From Blastococcus carthaginiensis (GTDB taxonomy: Bacteria > Actinomycetota > Actinomycetes > Mycobacteriales > Geodermatophilaceae): a stretch of 64,000 bases of DNA. The notes under the pieces were generated by a model. The model was not told the origin of the DNA. It saw nothing but the letters and a program-made list of their open reading frames with translations, and did not search any database. The stretch covers positions 1 to 64,000 of the forward strand of contig NZ_JASNFN010000013.1 of the NCBI RefSeq assembly GCF_030731085.1, read 5' to 3'. Shown here one piece after another: positions 13,638 to 22,901 of the stretch. Position 1 is the first letter of the stretch, and each line of letters begins with the position of its first letter. The position numbers and the translations under genes are program-made.

Positions 13638-13999
13638 TCGCTCGCTCGTCCCCTCCCGCACCACGCTGCTGGGCCTGGTCAAGCACGCGACCTTCGTCGA
13701 GCAGGTGTGGTTCGACGAGGCGCTCACCGGGCGCTCCCGCGCCGAGATCGGCATCCCGGCCACGCCGGACGAGTCGTTCGTGCTGCTGGACGACGACACC
13801 GTCGCCTCGGTGACGCGAGCGCACCGGGAGGCGTGCGGCCTCCCGCCGGGCGACGGCGCCGCTGGCCCTCGACGACCTGGTGCACGGCAACCGCCGTGGG
13901 CCCCTGCCGCTGGGCTGGGTCTACCTCCACGTGCTGCGCGAGCTCGCCCAGCACTGCGGGCACGCCGACATCCTGCGGGAACAGGTCCTGAGCCGCTAG
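13638..13999 (+). pseudogene. DinB/DUF664-family remnant, frameshifted
   Basis: Two frames together encode a recognisable DUF664/DinB-like protein. Frame 1 reads LVPSRTTLLGLVKHATFVEQ ... ASVTRAHREACGLPPG (13642 to about 13850). Frame 2 reads ALDDLVHGNRRGPLPLGWVY ... QHCGHADILREQVLSR and stops at 13999. The frame changes near 13855-13862. The usual N-terminal 40-50 residues of the family are absent upstream and were replaced by unrelated sequence. The intact copies are small helix-bundle, possibly thiol-dependent enzymes. I infer a decayed gene rather than a sequencing error, because the N-terminus is also missing. Confidence 0.75.
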
Positions 14000-14148
14000 C
14001 GACAGATGGTGACGGTGCGGGTCGCGCGGGTGAGCGCGCGCCGCGTCGGCGGATTCCCTCGTCAGGCGTCGAACGCCGGTGCCGGTGGTGCGTAAGCACC
14101 ATCGGCCGGCGCGCCAGCGCCGGACCTCAACGACGAGGGAGACGACTC

Positions 14149-15459
14149 ATGCGCACGAGGACGCTCGCGGGCGCCGGCGTGACCGGATTGGCACTGTCCC
14201 TGCTGGCCACCGCTCCGGCCCAGGCCGACGACCGGTCCCGGCACGGCCAGGGCAGCCAGGACCTCCGGGTCACGACGACGAAGGACACCGCCGACCACGA
14301 CCTCGGCGACGGGGAGTGCGCCGACGCCTGGGGGCAGTGCTCGCTGCGTGCCGCGGTGCAGCAGGCCGACGCCTCCGGTGGCGGGACGGTCGTGTTGGCC
14401 AAGAAGGCGACCTACGCCCTCACGCTGCACGGGGAGGACGACACCGGCGCGGCCGGTGACCTGGACGTGAGCTCGGCGGTGACCATCGAGGGCAACGGCG
14501 CGACCGTCGACGCCCGGGGCGAGCACCGGGTCTTCGACGTGCTCGCGGGCGGGTGGCTGAAGCTGAACCACCTCACCGTGACCGGCGGCGCCGCGCTGGG
14601 CGAGGGGCTGCCCGCCTCCGGTGGCGGTGTGCGCAACGCCGGCGTGCTGGAGGTCGAGCGCAGCACGATCACCGGCAACACGGCGACCCGGGCCGGTGGC
14701 GGCATCGAGGCGAGCCCCGGCTCCACCACGACCATCAACCGCTCGACGCTGTCGCACAACAGCACCGGTGCGGGCCCGGGCAACGGCGGCGGGCTGCACC
14801 TGACCGGCGCGGGCACCGTGCACGTCACCCGCAGCGTCGTCAGCGGCAACACCGCCGCTGCCGAGGGCGGCGGGCTCTGGAACTCCGGGGCGGGCACCAT
14901 GACGGTCGAGCGGACCAAGGTCGTCGGCAACACCGCCTCCGGGGACGACGCCACCATGGGCGGCGGCGGGCTGTTCCAGGACGCGGGCAGCGGCACGCTG
15001 ACCGTCACGCGGTCGGAGATCCGGCATAACGTGGCCGACGGGGCGGCCGGATCGGGCGGCGGCATCCTCAACGACCAGGGCACCGTGGTCGTCGAGCGCA
15101 GCATCATCAGCGGCAACTCCTCGCAGCGGGCCGGTGGCGGCATCGAGGCCAACGTCGGGACCACCAAGCTGTCGCGGACCGAGCTCAACGACAACACCAC
15201 CGGCGCCGTTCCCGGCAACGGCGGCGGGCTGCACCTCACCGGCGCGGGCACCGTGACGATCGAGCGCAGCCGGGTGACCGGCAACGCGGCGGCCAACGAG
15301 GGCGGTGGGCTCTGGAACTCCGCGACGGGCACGATGACCGTCACCCGGACCGACATCCGGCGCAACTATGCGCCCGTCGGCCCGAACGTGTACCAGGACG
15401 GCGCCGGCACCGGCTTCACGATCGACGGCGAGACCGTGGCACCCACCGACGGCAGCTGA
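14149..15459 (+). CDS. Secreted right-handed beta-helix protein with CSLREA-type N-terminus
   Basis: The 436-residue protein starts with a signal peptide (MRTRTLAGAGVTGLALSLLA, cleavage likely after AQA). A CSLREA-like domain follows at about residues 40-75, with GECADAWGQCSLRAAVQQAD. The rest is a parallel beta-helix of repeated GGGI/GGGL, E/TRS and ISGNTA rungs. A block with GGGLHLTGAGTV followed by GGGLWNS occurs twice (DNA near 14785-14900 and 15220-15330), indicating internal duplication. The ATG at 14149 has a GAGGGA ribosome site. Such proteins are extracellular or surface adhesins or carbohydrate-binding proteins; the ligand is unknown. It ends at a bidirectional terminator. Confidence 0.85.
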   Translation: MRTRTLAGAGVTGLALSLLATAPAQADDRSRHGQGSQDLRVTTTKDTADHDLGDGECADAWGQCSLRAAVQQADASGGGTVVLAKKATYALTLHGEDDTGAAGDLDVSSAVTIEGNGATVDARGEHRVFDVLAGGWLKLNHLTVTGGAALGEGLPASGGGVRNAGVLEVERSTITGNTATRAGGGIEASPGSTTTINRSTLSHNSTGAGPGNGGGLHLTGAGTVHVTRSVVSGNTAAAEGGGLWNSGAGTMTVERTKVVGNTASGDDATMGGGGLFQDAGSGTLTVTRSEIRHNVADGAAGSGGGILNDQGTVVVERSIISGNSSQRAGGGIEANVGTTKLSRTELNDNTTGAVPGNGGGLHLTGAGTVTIERSRVTGNAAANEGGGLWNSATGTMTVTRTDIRRNYAPVGPNVYQDGAGTGFTIDGETVAPTDGS

Positions 15460-15473
15460 CCCCAGCACGACCA

Positions 15474-15515
15474 CGACCGCGCCGGGGAGCAGGCTGCTGC
15501 TCCCCGGCGCGGTCG
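15474..15515. terminator. Bidirectional terminator
   Basis: A perfect 19-bp stem (arms 15474-15492 and 15497-15515) with a GCTG loop lies between the convergent beta-helix and anti-sigma genes. Confidence 0.9.
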
Positions 15516-15530
15516 CGTGTGCCCGGTCGG

Positions 15531-16199
15531 TCAGAACCGCGAGAGGAGCACGACCTCGCCGTCGGCGTCGGTCACCACGAACCCCGCGGCGTCCTCGCGG
15601 AGCACCGAGGAGTTGAGGTTGCAGAGCAGCTCCGCCGGCCCGACCCCGAGGAACTGCCCCGCCGGGACGACGGCGCCGTCCTCCTCGGTCACCGTCACCC
15701 GGTAGACCTCCCCGGCGGTGAACCCCTCGCCGGTCAGCTTCACCTCGACGCCCCAGGTGTGCGCCACCAGTGCGGCGGAGGCGTCGATGCCGGGCTCGGT
15801 CACCTCGACGGCCACCTCCTCCTGCGGCACCGCCGCGGGCACCGGCCGCGCCAGCCAGCCCGCCCCGAAGCCGGCGGCGGCGACCCCGACGGCGGCCGCC
15901 GCGGCGAGCAGGGCCGTCCGGCGGCGGCCTCCCGGTGGTGCCTCCTCGGCGGCGATCCGTGCCAGCACGGCCTCCCGCAGCCCGGCCGGCGGAGCGGGTG
16001 CCTCGTCCAGGCGGTCGGGGTCGATGCTCGCCAGCCGGGGGACGAGCGGGGTCAGCTCCGCCAGCTCGGCACGGCACGCGGCGCAACCGTCCAGGTGGGC
16101 GCGCACGGCCGCGCGCTCGGCGGCCGAGCCGTGCCCCAGGGCGTAGACCCCCAGCTGCTCACGCAGTTCGCGGTGCTCCGGAGAACTCGGCCCGGTCAC
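15531..16199 (-). CDS. Zinc-finger anti-sigma factor (RskA-like)
   Basis: The 222-residue membrane anti-sigma factor likely sequesters the ECF sigma factor encoded just upstream. An N-terminal zinc-binding anti-sigma domain has HLDGCAACRAEL at about residues 35-46 (HxxxCxxC). A transmembrane helix lies near 95-117 (TALLAAAAAVGVAAAGFGAG). An extracytoplasmic RskA-type domain includes FTAGEVYRVTVTEEDGAVVPAG. The GTG overlaps the sigma gene stop as GTGA, so production of the pair is coupled. Release is expected by regulated proteolysis; the signal is unknown. Confidence 0.9.
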   Translation of the reverse strand: MTGPSSPEHRELREQLGVYALGHGSAAERAAVRAHLDGCAACRAELAELTPLVPRLASIDPDRLDEAPAPPAGLREAVLARIAAEEAPPGGRRRTALLAAAAAVGVAAAGFGAGWLARPVPAAVPQEEVAVEVTEPGIDASAALVAHTWGVEVKLTGEGFTAGEVYRVTVTEEDGAVVPAGQFLGVGPAELLCNLNSSVLREDAAGFVVTDADGEVVLLSRF

Positions 16200-16732
16200 G
16201 GTTCCACCCCCATCTCCTCCATCGCGAGGCGCAGCGACCTCAGCCCGTAGAACACCCGGCTACGCAGTGTGCCCACCGGGATGCCCAGCTCGGCAGCCAC
16301 CTCGTCGTGCGGGCGGCCGCGCAGGTGGGTCTGGACGATCGCGGTCCGGTGGTCGGGCGCGATCCGGCGGAGCGCCTCCTCGACCACCCAGGCGTCCACG
16401 AGCTGCTCGTCGATGCCGTCGCGGGCGGGGTGCTGGTCGGCCCGCGGCTCGGTCAGCTGAGCCTGCCACGGGCGGACGGACAGCCGCCGGAACTCGTCGA
16501 CCACCACGTTGCGGGCGATCGCGAACAACCAGGTGCGCAGGCTGGCCAGCTGCGGGTCGAAGGAGGCGGCGGCGCGCCAGGCCCGCAGGAAGACCTCCTG
16601 GACGACGTCCTGGGCTGCTCCGCCGTCCCCGAGCTGGCGCAGCGCGAAGCGGTACAGCTCCGGCCCGTGCGCGGCGTACGCCGCTCCCACGTCGAGCTGC
16701 CCCGTGCGGGCACGGCCCCGGCCTGGCCTCAT
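16196..16732 (-). CDS. ECF RNA polymerase sigma factor
   Basis: The 178-residue group IV sigma factor has region 2 YRFALRQLGDGGAAQDVVQEVFLRAW ... TWLFAIARNVVVDEFRR. It has region 4 EEALRRIAPDHRTAIVQTHL and ELGIPVGTLRSRVFYGLRSLR, the helix-turn-helix for the -35 element. I chose ATG at 16732 because AAGGAA lies seven bases upstream; the frame is open to an ATG at 16774, which lacks a ribosome site. Together with the overlapping anti-sigma gene it forms a SigK/SigL-like unit. No autoregulatory promoter could be identified by eye. Confidence 0.92.
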   Translation of the reverse strand: MRPGRGRARTGQLDVGAAYAAHGPELYRFALRQLGDGGAAQDVVQEVFLRAWRAAASFDPQLASLRTWLFAIARNVVVDEFRRLSVRPWQAQLTEPRADQHPARDGIDEQLVDAWVVEEALRRIAPDHRTAIVQTHLRGRPHDEVAAELGIPVGTLRSRVFYGLRSLRLAMEEMGVEP

Positions 16733-16790
16733 CGGCATTCCTTCCCTGGGACCGTCCTCCGCGGGCATACGCACGGTGAGCCTGATCGGT

Positions 16791-18734
16791 TCAGCGGCCG
16801 CGGACCACCTCGATCGGCTCGATGCCCTCCCCGGCCGGCAGATCGAAGCCCCACACCTGCGCGTAGAAGCTGAGCTCGCCGTCGAGGGCGGCGCGGATGT
16901 TCCCGGCCTTGCGGAAGCCGTGCTGCTCGCCGGGGAAGAGCAGGTAGGCGTGCGGCACGCCCTTGGCGCGCAGCGCGGCGACGATCGCCTCGGCCTGCGA
17001 CGGCGGGACGACGGCGTCCTCGTCGCCCTGGAACACCGCCAGCGGGGTGTCGAGGGCGTCGACGTGGTTGATCGGTGACCGCTCGTCGTAGACCGCCCGG
17101 CCCGAGGGCCACGGTGCGACCAGCCCGTCGAGGTAGCGCGACTCGAACTTGTGCGTCTCGGCGGCGAGCGCGCCCAGGTCCGCGACGCCGTAGTGGCTGG
17201 CCCCGGCGGTGAAGACCCCCGGGCGCATGGAGAGCGCGGCCAGGGTCGTGTAGCCGCCGGCCGAGCCGCCGCGGATGGCCATGCGCGCCGGGTCCACCCG
17301 CCCGGCGTCCGCGAGCCAGCGCGCGCAGGCCACGACGTCGTCGAGGTCGATCACGCCCCACCGGCCCTGCAGCGCGTCGCGGTAGCGGCGGCCGTATCCC
17401 ACGGAGCCGCGGTAGTCGACGTCCGCGACGCAGAACCCGCGGGAGGTCCAGTACTGGACCTCCGGGTTCAGCACTGGGACGGCGGCGGCGGTGGGGCCGC
17501 CGTGGACCACGACCACCAGCGGCGGGAGGCTCCCCGCCGGGGCCGCCGCCTCCGGGTTCGTGGGCGGGTAAACCAGCGCGTGCGCGACGCCGATCCCGGT
17601 GCCGCGGTCCTCGGTGGGGAAGGTGACGTGCTCGGGCCGGGAGAACCAGGCCGGGTCCAGCCCCAGCTCCCGCGCCGGCCGCAGCACCTCCGCCGCGCCG
17701 CTGTCGACGTCCACGCGCAGCACCACCGGCTCGCTCGCCGGGCCGCCGGCGACGCAGACGACGCCGGTGCCCTGCGCCGTGACGTACCGGAAGGTGCCGT
17801 AGGGCAGGTCCAGCTCGCGCGGCTCGCCGCCCGGGGTCAGCACGGCCAGGCGGTCGCGGCCGTCCCGGCCGTAGGCCACCACGACGCGCCCGTCGGCGAG
17901 GTGGGCGTAGCGGGACTGGCCGAAGACCCACTGCGGGCCGGCGATGTCGCTCCCGACGTCGACGACGAGCTCCGGCTGCTCGTGCGGCCGCTTCCGGTAC
18001 AGCGACCAGACATCCGTGCGGTCGTCCAGCCACCACAGCGCGAGGTCCCCGCCCCAGATGGGCTGGACGACGGACTCGCCGGGGCCGCCCGCGAGGACGT
18101 GGTCGGTGCCGTCGGCCGCGCGGACGACGAGCTGCGCGCTGTCCCACGGCATGTGCGGGTGGTTCCACTGCAGCCACGCGAGCGTGACGCCGTCCGGAGC
18201 CGGCCGCGGGTCGGAGACGAAGTCGGGACCGGAGACCAGCACCTCGATGGCGCCGTCGTGGCCCACGCGCACGATCTCGTTCACCACGTCGGCCGCTGCC
18301 CCGGACGCGGCGTGCGTCTCCCGCACGGCGAGCACCCCGCCCGGGACGACGGTCAGGTCGGCGTACCGGACGCCCGACGGGATCCCCGGTTCGGCGGTCA
18401 CCGCGACGGGGGAGCCGTCGCCGGGTGGCAGTCGGTACAGCCGCTGGTCCGAGAAGTCCGTGAACCAGAGGACGCCGTCGGACACCGTCCAGGCGGCACC
18501 GCCGTACTCGTGCACCCGGGTGCGGGCGTTCCACGGCGCCGGGAGCGCGTCGGTGACCTCGCCGTCGGCGGTGCGCCGCACGAGCGTGGTGCGGCCGCCC
18601 TCGGCGGGGCGGGACTCGGCCCACCAGACGTCCGCGCCGTCCACGACCACCTCGCCGAGGCGGGCCGCCGCCCGGACGACGAGCTCGGAGGTGACGGGGG
18701 TCGGCCAGCTGCCGTGGGGGAGCGGGGTGCTCAT
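16791..18734 (-). CDS. S9 family prolyl oligopeptidase
   Basis: The 647-residue serine peptidase has an N-terminal beta-propeller (about residues 30-370) and a C-terminal alpha/beta-hydrolase. Catalytic elements are GGSAGGYTT (Ser about 490), the aspartate in FQGDEDAVVP and the histidine in FPGEQHGF. The oxyanion-side motif VVVVHGGPTAAA is also present. There is no signal peptide, so it probably acts on short peptides in the cytoplasm. ATG at 18734 was preferred over one twelve codons upstream, which would fall inside the divergent spacer with ftsK. It runs toward the sigma gene in the same direction, 58 bp apart, but is probably functionally independent. Confidence 0.9.
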   Translation of the reverse strand: MSTPLPHGSWPTPVTSELVVRAAARLGEVVVDGADVWWAESRPAEGGRTTLVRRTADGEVTDALPAPWNARTRVHEYGGAAWTVSDGVLWFTDFSDQRLYRLPPGDGSPVAVTAEPGIPSGVRYADLTVVPGGVLAVRETHAASGAAADVVNEIVRVGHDGAIEVLVSGPDFVSDPRPAPDGVTLAWLQWNHPHMPWDSAQLVVRAADGTDHVLAGGPGESVVQPIWGGDLALWWLDDRTDVWSLYRKRPHEQPELVVDVGSDIAGPQWVFGQSRYAHLADGRVVVAYGRDGRDRLAVLTPGGEPRELDLPYGTFRYVTAQGTGVVCVAGGPASEPVVLRVDVDSGAAEVLRPARELGLDPAWFSRPEHVTFPTEDRGTGIGVAHALVYPPTNPEAAAPAGSLPPLVVVVHGGPTAAAVPVLNPEVQYWTSRGFCVADVDYRGSVGYGRRYRDALQGRWGVIDLDDVVACARWLADAGRVDPARMAIRGGSAGGYTTLAALSMRPGVFTAGASHYGVADLGALAAETHKFESRYLDGLVAPWPSGRAVYDERSPINHVDALDTPLAVFQGDEDAVVPPSQAEAIVAALRAKGVPHAYLLFPGEQHGFRKAGNIRAALDGELSFYAQVWGFDLPAGEGIEPIEVVRGR

Positions 18735-18807
18735 GCGTGTGACGTTATGGGACGGCGGTGCGCGGGACACGACGTCCGGCCTGCCTGCCGGGGACCCCTC
18801 CCGGGCT

Positions 18808-18813
18808 TACGGT
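18808..18813 (+). promoter_or_regulatory. Leaderless -10 element of ftsK
   Basis: TACGGT ends seven bases before the ftsK ATG at 18821. Confidence 0.6.
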
Positions 18814-18820
18814 CTGACGC

Positions 18821-21334
18821 ATGCCTGCCCGCACCACGCCGAACCGCCGGCCGGCCGCCACCCGCAGCCGATCGGGATCGACGGCGGCGAGCAAGAAGCG
18901 CCCCGCCGCCAAGCGGGCGCCCAACCGGCGGCAGCCGACCCGCAAGAAGCCGTCGTCCGGCGGCTCGGTCTGGCGCATCGCCAGCGGGGGCTGGAACCTG
19001 CTCGCCCGCGGGGCCGGCGGGCTGGCCCGGTCGGTCGCCCGGCCCGAGGAGGCCGAGCCGCTGGCCCCCGAGCACCGCCGCGACGGGGTCGGCCTCGCCG
19101 TCCTCGGGCTGGCGATCGTGCTCGGCGCGGCCGCCTGGAGCAACGGCATCGGCCCGGTCGGTGCCGCGCTCACCGACGGCGTGCGCTGGATCATCGGCTC
19201 GCTGGTGATGGTGCTGCCCGTCGTCCTCCTCTTCGCCGCCCTGCGGCTCCTCCGGCGCGGCCCCCGCCCGGAGGCGCGCGGCCGGCTGGCCATCGGCTGG
19301 CTGTGCACCGTCGCCTCGGTCCTCGGCATCGCCCACGTCGTCGGCACCCCCGCCGTCCCCGAGAGCGGTGAGCCGGGCTCGGGCGGGCTGGTCGGCTGGG
19401 CCGTCGGCACGCCGCTCGTCGCCGGCGTCGGGGCGGTCGTCACCGTCGTGCTGCTCGGCCTGCTGGCCTTCTTCGGCCTGCTCGTGATCACCGCGACGCC
19501 GGTGCACCAGATCCCCGAGCGCACGCGCGAGTTCACCGACCGCCTGCTCGGCCGCGACGACCACGACGAGTACGACGAGGACGACTACGACGACGAGGAG
19601 GACGAGGAGCCCGCGCCGAAGAGCCGCCGGCGCCGCACCTCCCTGTCCGAGGACCTGCTCACCACCGGCCCGATCGACCACGGTGCCTACGCCGAGGCGC
19701 CCGAGGCCACCCGCACCACCGACCCGGAGCACACGGTCCTCGCCGCCCCGCCACCGGTGCCGGCTGCGCGCCCGTCGGTCCCGGTCGTCGATCGCACCTC
19801 CCCTCCGGAGGAGCTGCCGCCGATCACCGAGCCCGAGCAGCTCTCCATCCAGCCGGTCGAGGGCGACTACGTGCTGCCGGCGCTGTCCACGCTGCGGCCC
19901 GGGGACCCGCCGCGGGCGCGGTCGAAGGCCAACGACGTCGCCATCGAGGCGATCAGCGGCGTGCTCGACCAGTTCAACATCGACGCCGCCGTCACCGGGT
20001 TCACCCGCGGCCCGACGGTCACGCGCTACGAGGTCGAGCTCGGCCAGGGCGTGAAGGTCGAGAAGATCACCGCCCTGACCCGGAACATGGCCTACGCGGT
20101 GGCCAACGACAACATCCGCATCCTGGCGCCGATCCCCGGCAAGTCCGCCGTCGGCATCGAGGTGCCGAACACCGACCGCGAGAAGGTCAGCCTGGGCGAC
20201 GTGTTGCGCTCGCAGGCGGCCAAGCAGGACCCGCACCCGATGCTGGTCGGCCTCGGCAAGGACATCGAGGGCGGGTTCGTCTGCGCGAACCTGGCGAAGA
20301 TGCCGCACCTCCTGGTCGCCGGCGCCACCGGTGCCGGTAAGTCGAGCTGCGTCAACTCGATCCTGACCTCGCTGCTGCTGCGCGCGACGCCCGACCAGCT
20401 GCGGATGATCCTGGTCGACCCGAAGATGGTCGAGCTGACGCCCTACGACGGCATCCCGCACCTGATCACGCCGATCATCACCGACCCCAAGAAGGCCGCG
20501 ACCGCGCTGGCCTGGCTGGTCGAGGAGATGGAGCAGCGCTACCAGGACATGAAGTCCACCGGGGTGCGGCACATCGACGACTTCAACCGCAAGGTCGACA
20601 AGGGCGAGATCGCGGTGCCGCCCGGTAGCGAGCGGGTCTACCGCCGCTACCCGTACATCCTGGCGATCGTCGACGAGCTCGCCGACCTGATGATGGTGGC
20701 CCCGCGCGACGTGGAGGAGCACATCGTCCGGATCACCCAGAAGGCCCGCGCCGCCGGCATCCACCTGATCCTGGCGACGCAGCGCCCCTCGGTCGACGTC
20801 GTCACCGGGCTGATCAAGGCCAACGTGCCGTCGCGGCTGGCCTTCTCGACCTCGAGCCTCACCGACAGCCGGGTCATCCTCGACCAGCCCGGTGCCGAGA
20901 AGCTCATCGGCATGGGCGACGCGCTCTTCATGCCCATCGGTGCGGGCAAGCCGATGCGCGTCCAGGGCGCCTTCGTGTCCGACGCCGAGATCGAGGCGGT
21001 CGTCGAGTTCAGCAAGCGGCAGGCCGAGCCGGAGTACCGCGAGGAGGTCTTCTCCGCCGGATCCACCGGCGAGAAGAAGGAGATCGACGAGGACATCGGC
21101 GGTGACCTCGACCTGCTGCTGCAGGCCGTGGAGCTGATCGTCACCAGCCAGTTCGGGTCGACGTCGATGCTGCAGCGCAAGCTGCGGGTCGGGTTCGCCA
21201 AGGCCGGCCGGCTCATGGACCTCATGGAGAGCCGCGGCATCGTCGGGCCGTCGGAGGGCTCCAAGGCCCGCGACGTGCTGGTCAAGCCGGACGAGCTCGA
21301 GGCGACGCTGTTCACCCTCCGCGGCGGCGAATGA
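18821..21334 (+). CDS. ftsK: DNA translocase FtsK
   Basis: FtsK/SpoIIIE pumps chromosome DNA through the division septum. The 837-residue protein has a basic N-terminal tail (lysine/arginine-rich to about 50). Four or so membrane segments follow between 90 and 235. A very acidic linker (DEYDEDDYDDEEDEE near 250) precedes the motor, which has Walker A GATGAGKSS near residue 505, Walker B LAIVDELADLMM, and the RecA-like ATQRPSVDVVTGLIKANVPSR. The C-terminal gamma winged helix (SQFGSTSMLQRKLRVGFAKAGRLM) reads chromosome-orienting sequences. It heads the ftsK-rimO-pgsA-cinA-clgR cluster conserved in mycobacteria. Confidence 0.97.
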   Translation: MPARTTPNRRPAATRSRSGSTAASKKRPAAKRAPNRRQPTRKKPSSGGSVWRIASGGWNLLARGAGGLARSVARPEEAEPLAPEHRRDGVGLAVLGLAIVLGAAAWSNGIGPVGAALTDGVRWIIGSLVMVLPVVLLFAALRLLRRGPRPEARGRLAIGWLCTVASVLGIAHVVGTPAVPESGEPGSGGLVGWAVGTPLVAGVGAVVTVVLLGLLAFFGLLVITATPVHQIPERTREFTDRLLGRDDHDEYDEDDYDDEEDEEPAPKSRRRRTSLSEDLLTTGPIDHGAYAEAPEATRTTDPEHTVLAAPPPVPAARPSVPVVDRTSPPEELPPITEPEQLSIQPVEGDYVLPALSTLRPGDPPRARSKANDVAIEAISGVLDQFNIDAAVTGFTRGPTVTRYEVELGQGVKVEKITALTRNMAYAVANDNIRILAPIPGKSAVGIEVPNTDREKVSLGDVLRSQAAKQDPHPMLVGLGKDIEGGFVCANLAKMPHLLVAGATGAGKSSCVNSILTSLLLRATPDQLRMILVDPKMVELTPYDGIPHLITPIITDPKKAATALAWLVEEMEQRYQDMKSTGVRHIDDFNRKVDKGEIAVPPGSERVYRRYPYILAIVDELADLMMVAPRDVEEHIVRITQKARAAGIHLILATQRPSVDVVTGLIKANVPSRLAFSTSSLTDSRVILDQPGAEKLIGMGDALFMPIGAGKPMRVQGAFVSDAEIEAVVEFSKRQAEPEYREEVFSAGSTGEKKEIDEDIGGDLDLLLQAVELIVTSQFGSTSMLQRKLRVGFAKAGRLMDLMESRGIVGPSEGSKARDVLVKPDELEATLFTLRGGE

Positions 21335-21434
21335 TCAGGGCGGTGGCCGAGTTCCGGACCGCCACCGGAGGCGGCCCCCGTGCAGGGTCCCGTCGCGGGC
21401 TCGTGAGTGACGGGGCGCACGGGGGTCCTTCACC

Positions 21435-21440
21435 TACGAT
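21435..21440 (+). promoter_or_regulatory. Leaderless -10 element of rimO
   Basis: TACGAT ends six bases before the rimO GTG at 21447. Confidence 0.6.
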
Positions 21441-21446
21441 GGGCGG

Positions 21447-22901
21447 GTGACAGCCACGCCCAGCCCTGCCCGGACCGTGGCCGTGGTGACCCTCGGGTGC
21501 GCACGCAACGAGGTCGACTCCGAGGAGCTCGCCGGCCGGCTCGCCGCGGAGGGGTACGAGCTCGTCGAGGACGCCGAGGGTGCCGACGCGGTGCTCGTCA
21601 ACACCTGCGGGTTCATCGAGACCGCCAAGAAGGACTCGGTCGACGCGATCCTCGCCGCGACCGACTCCGGCGCCTCCGTCGTCGCCGTCGGCTGCATGGC
21701 CGAGCGCTACGGCGCCGAGCTCGCCGACGCGCTGCCCGAGGCCACCGTCCTGGGCTTCGACGACTACGCGCAGATCGGCGGGCGTCTCGACGACGTCCTC
21801 GCCGGCCGCCCCCTCGTGCCGCACACCCCGCGGGACCGGCGCACGCTGCTGCCGATCAGCCCGGTGGAGCGCTCGGCGGTCCTCGCCGGCGCCGGTGGCC
21901 GGGTCGAGGACGCCGGGCCGGCCATCCCCGGCCACGACTGGCTGCGTCGCCGCCGGCTGGCCGCCGGGCCGTCCGCCGCGGTCAAGCTGGCGTCGGGCTG
22001 CGACCGGCGCTGCGCGTTCTGCGCGATCCCGACCTTCCGCGGCGCCTTCGTCTCGCGCCCGCCGGCCGAGGTGCTCTCCGAGGCGCAGTGGCTGGCTTCC
22101 CAGGGCGTCACCGAGCTGGTGCTGGTCAGCGAGAACTCCACCTCCTACGGCAAGGACCTCGGCGACCTGCGCTCGCTGGAGAAGCTGCTGCCGCAGCTGG
22201 CCGCCGTCGAGGGGATCGTGCGGGTGCGGGTGGCCTACCTGCAGCCGGCGGAGCTGCGCCCCGGGCTGCTGGAGGTCATCGCCGGCACGGAAGGTGTCGC
22301 CCCGTACTTCGACCTGTCCTTCCAGCACTCCTCGCCGACGCTGCTGCGCCGCATGCGCCGGTTCGGTGGCACCGAGGACTTCCTCCGCACCATCGACCGG
22401 GCCCGCAGCCTGGCACCCGGCGCCGGCTTCCGCACCAACGTCATCCTCGGCTTCCCCGGGGAGACCGAGGACGACGTCGCCGAACTGGAGCGCTTCCTCA
22501 CCGAGGGCCGCCTGGACGCGGTCGGTGTGTTCGGGTACTCCGACGAGGACGGCACCGAGGCCATGCGGCTGCCCGGCAAGCTCGAGCAGGCCGAGATCGA
22601 CGCGCGCGTCCGCCGGATCACCGACCTCGTCGAGGAGCTGACCGCGCAGCGCGCCGAGGAGCGGATCGGGGAGCAGGTCGAGGTGCTGCTCACCGAGGAC
22701 CTCTCCGCGGAGGAGGACCCCGGGGTCTGGCTCGGGCACGCTGCCCACCAGGACCCGGACGCCGACGGCACCACCACGGTCAGCGGTGTCCCGGCCGGCG
22801 CTGCCGCCGGGCAGGTGGTGCCGGCCGAGGTCGTCGGCACCGAGGGCATCGACCTGGTCGCCGCCGCCCGCGTGCCGGCCGCCACCCCGGCCGGGCGGTG
22901 A
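21447..22901 (+). CDS. rimO: Ribosomal protein S12 methylthiotransferase RimO
   Basis: RimO is a radical SAM enzyme that methylthiolates an aspartate of ribosomal protein S12. The 484-residue protein has the N-terminal UPF0004 domain with auxiliary-cluster cysteines (VTLGCARN, VNTCGFIETAK, AVGCMAERY). The radical SAM CxxxCxxC is CDRRCAFC near 190, and a C-terminal TRAM-like domain follows. It resembles MiaB at 42430-43908 but has the S12-type LGCARN start and TSYGKDLG. The stop overlaps the pgsA start. Confidence 0.95.
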   Translation: MTATPSPARTVAVVTLGCARNEVDSEELAGRLAAEGYELVEDAEGADAVLVNTCGFIETAKKDSVDAILAATDSGASVVAVGCMAERYGAELADALPEATVLGFDDYAQIGGRLDDVLAGRPLVPHTPRDRRTLLPISPVERSAVLAGAGGRVEDAGPAIPGHDWLRRRRLAAGPSAAVKLASGCDRRCAFCAIPTFRGAFVSRPPAEVLSEAQWLASQGVTELVLVSENSTSYGKDLGDLRSLEKLLPQLAAVEGIVRVRVAYLQPAELRPGLLEVIAGTEGVAPYFDLSFQHSSPTLLRRMRRFGGTEDFLRTIDRARSLAPGAGFRTNVILGFPGETEDDVAELERFLTEGRLDAVGVFGYSDEDGTEAMRLPGKLEQAEIDARVRRITDLVEELTAQRAEERIGEQVEVLLTEDLSAEEDPGVWLGHAAHQDPDADGTTTVSGVPAGAAAGQVVPAEVVGTEGIDLVAAARVPAATPAGR

